Assembly (NCBI GenBank): GCA_029532625.1
Contig: JARFXM010000008.1
Span: 2,232,001-2,296,000 of the forward strand
DNA: 64,000 nucleotides
Reading direction: 5' to 3'
Source of the DNA: Lomentospora prolificans
Taxonomy: Eukaryota > Ascomycota > Sordariomycetes > Microascales > Microascaceae
The notes under the pieces are model-generated. The model had not been told where the DNA came from and did no database searches. It worked only from the letters and a program-made list of their open reading frames with translations. The translations under genes were made by a program, and so were the position numbers. Of the stretch, positions 44,101 to 54,491 are shown piece by piece; the first letter of the stretch is position 1, and each line of letters opens with the position of its first letter.

Positions 44101-47100
44101 ACGGTCGGATGTGGGTACTGTCTACCTCAATCTACTCCAGTGAGAAGTCCACCATCACCTCATCGTGACCTTTCGCGGTGATACGACCGGGGCAAGTATC
44201 GAGGCGCCCCGGAAATAAGGCTGACCGCTGGGACAGACAGGTTACAGGTACCCACGGTGCCAGTACTGACCATATCAATGTGGATATATCCAGTTAGTCC
44301 CTAGCTATGGAGTAGGCGTTTCAAACATTGGATTGATTCCCATGTAGAGAGTGTCCAGCGTACCCAGCCCTGAGCACAAATATATAGTCTCCTCTTGACA
44401 TGGCTGGCCTCCCTATAGTGCATTGTCCTAAACATTGGCAGTGTCAGGCTATCCCCTCCCTGGGAACTTCCCTCCCCCCCACAATCCGATGGATTTCGCA
44501 GACTCGGGCATCGGCCGGCCCCCCTGATGAAAACTGGAGGATCGTCCCCAGTCCATGCCGAGACTTTCGACGGCCGCGTTATGCGACTAAATTTAAGTAA
44601 AGACTCAAGGCTCTCTCTTTAACCCTCCTGGCATCGCACCCGTCGTTGGTTATACCGGGTACGAGCCGCGGGTTAGGCTTATGGGATGCTGGAGGAGTGC
44701 AAGAGCGTCCTCCCCCAAAATTCCCCATTTCAATCCACGCGTTTCGTGTTATTAGTAAACGCAAAGTCAAGCGAAACACCTAAGGCCGATCTGAAAGGCA
44801 GTTGCTTCCGAAGGGGACGCGGGATAGGTCTGGCGGGCATTGTTGATACGCCAAACATTATCGAGATCGCCTGTCTCACAGAGAAGCCGCAATCGAAAGT
44901 CCTTCTGGAAACCAGGCCGGCGGGTCTTCAATTTGGGAGGTGGACAGGCTGGGTTGAGTGGCTGGCACATGTAAGGGGCGGACGCCAAGATTACTCGATA
45001 TGGATCAACGAGGGTCTTCGCATCTGCGAGGAGCTTGAGACATGATGGACCAGCCAGCCAGCTGCACCTGCTGCTCGATGGATGGTGGGTACAAGGGACC
45101 TGCGACTTCCAACCTAATTACACTCATATTCTCTTCAATAACTCCATCCAGAGGCAGTTCCCACCAGTTCATGAGTTTGGGTTTAATTTGGAAGGGACTG
45201 AATATGCCGTAGCTCGTAGCGACCTGACGCTCCGATGATGGGTGCTTCTTCGCCGACAGCCAGCGTGTTCCCAGGGAGACGACCCCGCGCGAGATTATAG
45301 CGCTAAACAGTCATTCTCGTTCGAAGCCGTCATTTGAATTGTACCGGGTACCTGATCATGAGCTGGCACTCGCTCAGCATCGTGCACATGCAACTGGCGC
45401 AGCGATGTCAGCTTAAGGCCGACTACACACGTTGAGAGCTTGCCTGATGTCTTCTTGCCCACCCCCCGTTGCTACTTCCAGTGGCCTTGCCTTTCAAGAA
45501 TTGGGCCCATCTAGTTTGTTGGCGAGCGACTCCCCCGCTTCACCACCTTTCCTGTCCTCTTCTGTATCCATGCTTTATTAGTCCCCAATCTTAGCCCCTC
45601 GTGCCGAGTGCGAGTGCGTCACGGTATGGTTTACAGTATTAGTCGCCACACTGACCACATACCTTTTGTCTTACCACATTATTCATTCTTGTCATTTGCA
45701 CACCGCCCAGCCCACACTGCCTAACCTCTCCAGCCCGCTGGCCAGCTATAAACCAACCTTGCGGCGTCTGACTGAGCCTTCCAACGGCCCTGTGCACAGG
45801 CACACGACAGCCCACGAGACTCGAGTCACCGAACCCACCGACTTCCTCCTGCCCCTCTAGCTGCTTGTTGCCTTTTTTGCGGTCAGCATTTGGCGCCAGC
45901 CCAACCACCGCCATAACACAGGAGCGACCCAAGCTCATCCTGCCGCCTAAACAGTAAGTAATCTCGATTTCGTCAACGCTACCTCCATGACGCTTTGCGA
46001 GACTACCCACGGCATGACCCGATGCCAGGCCACCCCGCTTATCTTGCGAGGAAACCCCTCCTTCCCCGCCGAATGTTCTGTTGAGAGAGGGCTTCGGCGA
46101 AAAGAATATCCCAAAACACCACCCCCCCTTGAACGGGGGAGTCTGGTCTGCACAGAAGAGAAGAAACCCAATTCAACGCATCTCGGTTTACTTTTAGACA
46201 AGACGCCTTCATTTTCGGCACAAATTGATTCGATACCTCTTACCTCTTCTCTCGCTTTTACCCACACCCCCGCCTTGCTTGATACGTCCCCACATTTCGG
46301 GTTTCGCCAAAGCTAGTATTTGATAGGCATTGTTGCACTGCAAAGGAACTCGGCTGACATCAACTAATCCTCAAAAAGAACGCGAGTCTTGTTCTTCCTC
46401 TGGAATCCTGATACCCGAGACGCCGCTAGATTACCTAGCTGCCCCCTCCTCAAGTGGTATTGGATGCAATGGAGGATGCGCGAACCCCTGGAGCTGCATT
46501 GTCCTATATATCCCCCATTGGTGAGTTGTTCCACATTCATCTCCTCCAACCGTTTGAGCCCGTGCAAGATCTCCGGCACGTCGTTGGCCCGTTCTTCTTT
46601 TCTTCTGGAAGCTTTCCCCCCCTCCTCCCATTGCACGCTTTCTTAGCCGAACGCCCCTCTAGAGCACCGGCCGGTGTTCCCTGCCTTCATGGCACAACAT
46701 CACTCTGCATACAGGGCCGCCTCAAGCTTTGCGCATTTTGCACACGGCCAATATCCTAGTGCCGACAAAGAGCATTTCCTGGCGCTGCAAGACGCAAATG
46801 CTTCAAAGTTGCGGTCCTGCATGATGTTGCTGTTGAAGCCTTCCTCTTGCCCTTTCTTGAAGACTGTTTGCCACCTTCTCCGGCCGGCCTGTACGGCGTG
46901 TCGAACGATTGCCTTTTCTGGGGGAAGGCAGAACGGGAGGAACAGCGCGAAATTTCCTTGTCTAAGTCGACTCGCAGGCATAGTTGCCCCCCACGCGCCG
47001 AGCTTGGTTGTTCGACCTGGATGATCTGTCAAGGCTCCCTCATCGCCTGCATTTGCATCTCTCTGTTCCTCCTTGGGGTGACTGATGAATTTGGAGATGA

Positions 47101-47406
47101 ATACAGCCTGGGAGTCCAGGTGTCGCAATACGGGCCCTGGTTGGCAGGCGTCGGAGCCTCTGCCGCGTATTCTCCAGTGGGAACGGACGCGTTTGACCAT
47201 GGCCGAGAATCGTAAAAAGAGCAGGCCCGATTCTAGGCTACTACCGTTCCGTGACCACCACGCCGAGAGCGAGTAGCCTATGAGGTCTCACCTTTTGATA
47301 TAACATTGCCGCCATCCTAACCTCCTCTGCATGTTCATTCCATGATCAACGCCTCGCCCTTCTTCTTTCGAGGCCGAATGGACGTGGTTGGCTGCCCGAT
47401 GCTTCA
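41123..47406. other. 6.3-kb intergenic region, no gene seen
   Basis: The largest empty stretch of the window. It has short low-complexity patches: CCATGCCA-like units near 42891-42922 and GGGATG-type runs near 43575-43610. From about 45400 the strand becomes C/T-rich, as in a promoter or long leader for ATE1. No frame shows a domain. Confidence 0.4.
42891..42922. repeat. short imperfect tandem repeat, CCATGCCA type
   Basis: Imperfect units of CCCATGCCA/CCCATGCCAT occur about three to four times in a row in non-coding DNA. Confidence 0.6.
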
Positions 47407-48999
47407 ATGGTTGCTAAGTTTCCTAACATAGGTTATACGAACTCGTCAAACTGTGGTTACTGTGGTGGCGGTGGGCGTAAAAAGAGTTAGTTCTTACCCA
47501 TATAACCCCCACGGCTCTGCGGGAACGCGAGCTCTGTGTCAACCCACACATACACCACCTTCACAGTCCTGGTCTTGTGCCACACCCTAGACTGCCGCCC
47601 CTTTTAGGAACCGTGACAGTCCGCCGTCTCTCCCTGGGAGATGCATGTGCTCGCCCTGTTAGGTCTTGAAGTGAGTGAGATCTAACTGGATCTTGGTGTA
47701 AATGCAGGCTATTCCTACTACGCCTCGGCTGTGTCCTTGACGCCGGAATTTTATCAATCCCTGCTCGACCGTACGTGGAGACGCTCTGGAAGTCTCTTGT
47801 ACCGACCGGATCCCCGGAGCTCCTGCTGCCCCCACTATACCCTTCGCTTGGATACGGACCTGTTCTATCCAACAAAGGATCAGCGCCAGGCAGTCAACCG
47901 TTTCAACAAGCATGTCATCGGCGAGGCTTATGCGCGCGAGGCAGCCCGCCTCTACCCTCGGTCACGCGAAGAGGCAAAAAAACGAGACAACATATTTGAT
48001 CTAACCGAGAGGATTCATGAAGCAGAGGTCGATTACTTGAAGTCGCCTCCCGAACCAGGCCATAGCTTTACCGTCATAATCGAGGATGATGCCTTTACGG
48101 AAGAAAAGTACAAGGTATTCGAGAATTACCAGATGAAGGTGCACAAAGAGACTCGCGATTCAATAACTCGTAGCGGATTTACTCGGTTCCTGTGTAATTC
48201 GCCAATTACTAGACGCACTGAGACCTCCAAATCCGGCAAAACCCGACGTCTAGGCTCTTTTCATCAATGCTATCGAATAGATGGCGAGCTCGTCGCGGTC
48301 GGAGTGATCGACTTACTGCCCCAGTGTGTTAGTGCGGTATACTTCTTTTATCATGAATCCATTCACAAGTTTTCTCCCGGAAAGCTCGGTGCGCTCCGTG
48401 AGATTGCTCTAGCCAAGGAAGAAGGGTACAAGTGGTGGTATCCCGGCTTCTACATCCACAACTGCCCAAAGATGCGTTACAAGATTGACTATTCGCCACA
48501 ATTCATTCTTGATCCCGAAACACTGGCCTGGGAACCCCTAGACGCCCAAGTCTTGAAGATTCTGGATAAGGACGCGTATGTGGGTATCTCGAAGACCCTT
48601 AAAGACAGCCACGCGGCCCCGGACGACAACCCCGACGATGACGACGATGCCGACGATGAGGCGGCAGGGCCAGAGCAAAGCTCGCCACTGGTCGGAGACG
48701 AAAAAATGGATGATGTAGACGTGGACACTGACGGAAGTAGCGACGAAGGGGAGAGCCCTCTGTTTACGAAACGAATGCCCGGTATCCCGACCCTGAACGA
48801 GATGAAACGAGTAGACTTAGATGACATCTTCCTAAGGCTTGGAGTCGATGGATCCCTTCACAGGACCTCGGACCTTATCGTCTGGCATGACCTGGTAATA
48901 GGCGATACCCCAAACATCAAGCTCATGGTTGCGGAACTGGTGTCGGCTCTCGGGGTCGACCTAATGTACGATTTCTGTCTCGACTTCACTCACAGGTAA
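47407..48999 (+). CDS. ATE1: arginyl-tRNA--protein transferase Ate1
   Basis: Two exons (47407-47485, 47708-48999) give 456 aa. Ate1 transfers Arg from Arg-tRNA to N-terminal Asp, Glu or oxidised Cys, marking proteins for the Arg/N-degron pathway. The first exon supplies MVAKFPNIGYTNSSNCGYCG, with Cys 16 and 19; DPRSSCCPHYTLRL adds the Cys pair 66-67, together the ATE N-terminal metal/heme-binding Cys set. Then come SLTPEFYQSLLDRTWRRSG, HQCYRIDGELVAVGVIDLLP and YKWWYPGFYIHNCPKMRYK, the C-terminal ATE domain. After the domain there is a very acidic segment (about residues 322-345) and a tail. The TAA stop overlaps a donor-like GTAAAT, so a further 3' exon cannot be excluded. The family is certain. 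Confidence 0.93.
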
Positions 49000-50766
49000 A
49001 TGGTAACTCGCGAGGCTGGCAGACCCTAGTCCACCGTGGTATACGAAGTCACTGTTACTTAAGGATACTTTAGTATTCTACAACGGGCCCATCCAGCTTG
49101 GGCAAGAAGTCACGCTACTCATTTCCTATTGTGATTCTCGGTCAAAGGTGTGGCGGAAGGCTCTGGTTTGTGGGAACGCATACGGATGAAAACTCTTGAC
49201 CAAAAGCAAGCGTATGGGTATATATATATGTATGCAGCGCAATGAATGGCGCCAACAGGGTCATCCTGATGGGGTTGTATGAGCGATGGCTTCGGACCAC
49301 AAAATGATTATCTATTCCGTTTTTTGACTTTGAGACAATTTTGTTCGTGCTCGGTGACGGTTTCGACAATGTATCCACTTGGTCATTGTGAAGCGAAATG
49401 GCTTCATCGCGATAGCTGCGGACGACAGTACCACCATAATCGACTCTTGGGTATGTGTCAGAGTGGTAAGGTAGAAGGGGGTCAAGTAGGAGCCCTAAGA
49501 GGCCGCTGCGGTGCGAGCCGTGTTCTACGTGTCGCTCGATGAAGGAGTGCGGGATTTCAGCATGAAGACAACTTGAGCGAGCAGAGGAGTGTCGATATCA
49601 TGGGGAAGTGAGCACATCTCCATAAAGTCACCGGGGCTATGCGAGTAGGCTGTTTATGATGTGTGCCATCTTGCGCGAACAGTGGTGTCTCGGCCGATCG
49701 GGTGATATCGGGGCTGTGGACCCGGGCCGGGCCTCAGAACTATACCCCGGAGGCTCACCGAGCGAAGGCAGCGCTACGACTTAGTGTCGTGGGGGTATCC
49801 TACAAGGGGGTGAAGATTTGGGAATTGATATTTAAGAGTTCTGTCTGCTTGAGGACGGTGGGAGCATGTGCAATGTATGTATGAACGTCGGCTTAATATC
49901 AATTCGACATCTACTCAGGGTCCCCCCCGGGGGTGGGAGGTAGGAATGATAGTTGAAATCGGTTGGTGATACCGAGCAGCACATCAGATACATGGCATGG
50001 CAAGAGTAAACGAGGGACCGGGGGCCTACGGCGGTTAGTGAACGGCCAGGACTCGACTTAGATGTGCGAGGACGGCAGCTGGATTCTACCCGGTGATGGG
50101 CCTTCGGTAAAGTTTTGAGCAGGATGCTAGACGGTAATGGAAGCAAGGCCTTGTTTCGTAAGCTATGAGGGGGCCCATTTGCAATAAGAAGCAAGCATAG
50201 CTAATGGCATGTAAATCTGGTCATCTTAGGGACTTGGCGTTGTTCCGGGATATGCTCGGCGTGCTGTCTAGGGCTCGCCGGCTTGGCCCTGAGGGAAACG
50301 CCTAGTTCAAGATAAACTCAGAGGCAGCTGTCAAAGGTGTAGCTGTAGTACTCTACCTACAGGTGAATGCAGGCACTTGTGACCTAGAGCGACCCTGGCA
50401 CACTATGCTCACGCACTACTAGACTGACCGGGACTGGCTTAGAAGAAGATGCATTCTATTCTTGCAACCCAGATGCACACAAACCTTCACAACCCACATC
50501 CCCTTCCTACGCTCTTCCTCCCCTGTTCTTTCCAACCCCCCGCGATACCCTTGTAGGTAGGGAGAGCGGGTACGATGTGGGAAAATACAGGAACACAGGG
50601 TACAAAAAGCGTTTCGACTGACAAAAGGAAAAACAAGTTTAAAATGCCCCGAAGCTTTCCCACTTCAACAGGGACGGGGGGATTGTAGATTGTATTTAGA
50701 GACGCGGATTTATCGACAAAAAGGAGTTTTCATTCCGAGAGATAAGAGTATACAAGACGGGGCTTT
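49000..50766. other. intergenic between convergent ATE1 and ATP5
   Basis: About 1.8 kb, no gene seen. Both flanking genes end here. A further small ATE1 exon near 49071 is possible but not supported. Confidence 0.45.
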
Positions 50767-51780
50767 TTACAGGGAGTCCGTGAGGAGCTTGTTGAGCTTC
50801 GCAATGCGAGCAGAGACGCTGCGGTCGATCGTTCGGTCACCGATCTCAACGATGAGTCCACCAAGGATATCGGGGTTGACCTGGTGTGTGTTAGGAAAAA
50901 TGATTGGGTTTATCTTGGAGCAATGGATTGACGTACCTCGTTAGTGACCTTGAGCTTCTTGCCAGCACCGACGTACTCAGACTTGGCGACAGCAGTCTCG
51001 AGGCGGTTGAGAGTCTTGTTGTCAAGAGGCTAAAATCAGGGAGCGTCAGAATCCCGTTTCCCTTCTTCACTGTTCTGCAGCTGGGCGGCGGTCCATGCCG
51101 GGAATCCTAAACATACCTGAGCGCTGGTAACACGCAACTCAACCTCGCCACGCGCCGCAGACATGAGGGTACCGAACTTCTCGCACACACCGCCGAGGAG
51201 GCCGAGGCGGTTGTTCTCGGCGAGCGCAGCGAGGAAGTTCTTGACGGTCTCGTTGCCGGAACCAGCCTGTTTCGCGAGCTCGGCAACGATGGCGGACTTG
51301 TCCTCGGCGCTGAGGGTCGGCGCGGCGAGGATGTTCTGGAGCTTGGCGTCCTGGGCGACGATCTGACCGAGAGTGTTGAGGGCCTTGGCGGTAGGATCGA
51401 GGGTAGAGGTCTTGACAGCAGCGGTGTACTAGAATTGACGTAGTTTTTGTTAGATGTTGAGGTTCAAGTGCCAATTGAGGCGTTTTTTTTTTTTTTGATC
51501 CCCAAGATTTTGCCAATCACGAAGCTTTTTCCCGCTACCACCCCATCAAATCCGCCGACAAAATTCCCAATTGACTTCATCTCCATCGGGGAAAACAGTA
51601 AAAATGAATCGGAACTTGACCTACGAGGGCAGTGGCATAGGTTCCATCAAGTCCAAACACGGCGACGGGGGCCCTGACGTTCTCGGTCGCGGCAGCCGCG
51701 GCGTAGGTCCTGGCCTGCATGGGGACTCGCTGGGCGGTCGCGGCCCGGACGGATCGGATGAGAGCTTGCCTGGTGAACAT
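50767..51780 (-). CDS. ATP5: mitochondrial ATP synthase subunit 5 (OSCP)
   Basis: Four exons (51780-51625, 51428-51117, 51029-50937, 50880-50767), all joined in phase 0, give 224 aa. OSCP sits on top of F1 and ties it to the peripheral stalk of the inner-membrane ATP synthase. The N-terminus MFTRQALIRSVRAATAQRV is a mitochondrial presequence, ending near ARTYAAAAA. The mature protein starts APVAVFGLDGTYATALYTAA. VKNFLAALAENNRLGLLGGV and ELRVTSAQPLDNKTL lie in the middle, and the C-terminal signature DILGGLIVEIGDRTIDRSVS is intact. The length fits the family (yeast 212 aa). Introns start GTAGGT, GTATGT and GTACGT. It lies head-to-tail after MOB1 with 541 bp between them. Confidence 0.96.
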
Positions 51781-52321
51781 GGCTGCGGATTTTTCGTCTG
51801 GGGACGGCGGTTTCGAGAACGGCGAGGGTTCTGGTGTGGAAGGATGGAAGACGGCGGTAGGAGGTCGGCTTTGGGGGGTGCGTTTCGATTGAGTGAGGTT
51901 CAAAGGCTTCCTCCGGTTTGTGGTTCGGAAAATGGGCTCTGCTCGGCAAAATGGGTCGGTGCCTTGGATGCGAGGCATAAATCGTCCTCGTCGCGTTATG
52001 TAATACTTCTGATCCAGGAACGGAGCGGGATTTGCCGGGTGAAGCATGTGCTTTTACTATGTCGCGCAACACTGAATCGACTTTGCGACATGCATTTAGG
52101 TAGTAAATATTGAGAAGAAGCGATGAGCGGTCCCAACGAAGTGTCTGTTTGATGATGTGTTTTTCTCTTCCGAAACCCATGCTATGATAACCCTATTCCT
52201 CTAAGCAACTATCGTGTACTCATCCACTGGCGAGGAAGGAAAAAAAAACGCCAAGTTACAAACCGCATAATCTCCAAACGCCAGGCCAACGTCCAGCACA
52301 AACAAACGGAACAGAACCCCA
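51781..52321. promoter_or_regulatory. ATP5 promoter and MOB1 3' region
   Basis: 541 bp between the MOB1 stop and the ATP5 start on the same strand. No specific element could be supported. Confidence 0.4.
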
Positions 52322-53230
52322 TTAATCGCTCTTAAGCATGCTATCCACAAGGTCACCCAGCGGACCCCAAAAATCTTTCCCACTGGCGAGGTTGTGCTCA
52401 TCAATGAAGAGCACGTATTGTTTGAAGCTTGTGTTGAGGTGGGGTTCGAGGCCGAGCTCGCGGATGACGGGGTAGTGATGGCAGTAGATGTGGGCGTAGA
52501 CTCGGTACATGCGCTTGAATATCTGACGAACGAGGCTGGGGAACGACTTGGGGAAGGGAACGCCTATTGTGAGGGAGTTAGGTTAAGGCTTTGTGGAGTC
52601 GTAGCTGCTAGATTCTACATACCAATCCGGCTGGGGAGCACTTGCTCGTTGTCAATGTTGCTCTGCACCCAACCCATCATTTGCTCAATGTACGCCGGTG
52701 CGGACATCTTGGTCGGTCGCTTGTAGTTTTCGTTGTCTTGCCAGAGGTATTCGAACTCGTCCGTCGCCTTCATCTCGGGGCAGGATTGGGGTGAGCAGAA
52801 CTCTGTGATCGCACCGTAGATGAGGTTGATTTGGTTATAGAAGTCCACCACTGTATATTCGTTAGCATGTGTCCTTGGATCCTAGAACCCGATGGGGCGC
52901 CTTACTGTTCACAGCCAACCACTCATTCTCGTCCTCGCCCTCGGGGAGCTTGACAACCTTTCGTAGGCTTCCACCTCCGAGGGTAGCTTCGGCATACTGG
53001 CGGAGTTGATGGCTAGTCGTACCGCCGCGACCAGGAGCTCGGGATCGAAACTGGTTTCGTGTCCGCTGGTTTCTGTTAGGGCCACAAGGTTAGCACTTCC
53101 CCTTCAAGTCTGACCCAGATTGCTCGAGATTAGGGATTCCGCGCCATTGGTCTCGCCTGTTTGGGGTTGGAACGATGGCGAACGGGGGTGGATTGGTAAG
53201 GACGTACACAGTCGTGATGAAGGAGCTCAT
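52322..53230 (-). CDS. MOB1: Mob1 kinase activator, mitotic exit/septation network
   Basis: Four exons (53230-53208, 53072-52906, 52850-52623, 52563-52322) give 219 aa. Mob1 binds and activates NDR-type kinases (Dbf2/Sid2) in the mitotic exit and septation network. The fold runs through LRKVVKLPEGEDENEWLAVN, MVDFYNQINLIYGAITEFC, the zinc-binding CSPQSCPEM, YLWQDNENYKRPTKMSAPAY, VYAHIYCHHYPVIRELGLE and NTSFKQYVLFIDEHNL. The two Cys and the His pair of the zinc site are present. The first exon codes for only seven full residues (MSSFITT) plus part of the eighth codon, and the intron 1 junction restores TTVNQRTRNQF. The length is normal for fungal Mob1 without an N-terminal extension. Confidence 0.95.
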
Positions 53231-53810
53231 GGTGTCGGCGAGCTATGGGGGCCACGAAGCTGTTTATCCTCGATCTGTTGCATCCGTTGGTTGCGGTTAG
53301 CGGGGCATGACGCAGAAGCAGGGATCGGTGAGGGGAGGGAGAGGGGAACAAACAAACAAAAGAGCTACACCGGCAAGATACCCGTAAATGTAAAGTAAGG
53401 CTAGACAGGCGCCTGATGGCGAATAAACGGGCTGGAATTAGATATCCGTTTTTAAAGCGTCTTCCGAGTAGGAATATAATGTGTCTTGATCGTGAGAGGT
53501 ACTAGCTCGGTGGCTTTCGTGATTGCGAGGATGTTTATTAACTACATCGCTGCCATATTGTCTTTGGTTGCCGGGTGGGCAGCTGCCCGACACTGGTTCC
53601 AAATTATGTCGCGACATTTACGGACACCACCGCACTGGTACATAGGTGATGTACTTTCTGCCCCGCTCTGGCTCCAGGCCAAAGCCAACCTCCCCACCTT
53701 GTGGTTAGTATTGTTAGCGAAAAAACGCACATGTGGGAAGGCACTACCACCTGCTTCGCTGGCCAACGCTAGATAGGGTGCACCAAGCTTAGGAACCAAT
53801 AACTCAGATT
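53231..53810. other. MOB1 promoter and tRNA upstream region
   Basis: 580 bp with no protein gene. The MOB1 promoter occupies the left part; the tRNA gene carries its own internal promoter. Confidence 0.4.
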
Positions 53811-53911
53811 GGGAGTTTGGCCGAGTGGTTAAGGCGTTGCGTTTAGGTTAAACCTAGATACCAAATCCGCAATGGACATTGTCCGCGCAAGTTCGATCCT
53901 TGCAGCTCTCA
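53811..53911 (+). tRNA. tRNA-Leu, anticodon UAG, with 19-nt intron
   Basis: A class II tRNA folds fully. The acceptor stem is 53811-53817 with 53904-53910, discriminator A at 53911. The D arm is GCC/GGC around the GAGTGGTTAA loop. The anticodon stem TTGCG/CGCAA encloses loop TTTAGG...C, giving anticodon TAG (53844-53846). A 19-nt intron (53848-53866) sits one base 3' of the anticodon, the canonical place. The long variable arm GGAC/GTCC is typical of Leu, and the T arm is GCAAG-TTCGATC-CTTGC. Internal A box and B box match Pol III promoters. Confidence 0.92.
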
Positions 53912-54491
53912 AAATTTCATTTTTTGGCCCTCAAAACTTTTTTTCTTCTGCTCTAGGACCGGTGCATATTTCGATAATGGTTTCATACTACGAAGTAACC
54001 ATTCTTTTTTCTTCCTTTCAATACATAGTGAGTGGCTAATAAATTTGCCTTATCTATATACTACTCGGTCTGTTTTAGTATAATAAATGGTGCATCTGTA
54101 TTCGTGAAGAAGAGTGTTCGAGAGCCCACTTCACCGATAGTTCACCGCTTCCAGGGTTTATGCTTGACCTGTGCTCTCTTCTCCTAGATATCCAATAACA
54201 TTTCCCTCGCCATTGAAATCCAGCCTTGTTTTCTACCTTGAGATAGACCCGCTAGGCCTGTCATTTCGAGTTTTCTCACATGCAAGCTCTTGGGTGTGGA
54301 GCTTGAATGCTGACAGCGGGCGCGGGGTGCTGCTGCTCGTCCACGTGACAACCCATTTGGTATCCGAAAACCCCTTGGAAGGCAGCTTGGCTGATGACGC
54401 AGAAATCCTGCCTCCAAATTCCCCACGTTCGTTCCATTGTAGCACGGAAAATTTCCATCCGCGCACCCCTCGGACCTGGCTCTCTGTCAAA
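53912..54491. promoter_or_regulatory. SEN54 promoter region
   Basis: 580 bp between the tRNA and the SEN54 start. It is AT-rich up to about 54110. An open frame continues upstream of the SEN54 ATG from 54171, but its translation lacks family similarity and is treated as leader. Confidence 0.4.
53920..53925 (+). terminator. RNA polymerase III terminator of tRNA-Leu
   Basis: Six consecutive T on the coding strand, 9 bp after the tRNA 3' end. Confidence 0.8.

Noticed and set aside
46700..47200. 166-codon minus-strand frame upstream of ATE1
   Set aside because: No family features; lies in the probable ATE1 promoter or leader.
54171..54491. In-frame N-terminal extension of SEN54 from the ATG at 54171
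   Set aside because: The 107 added residues do not look like any Sen54 N-terminus, and the ATG at 54492 starts a typical acidic N-terminus.
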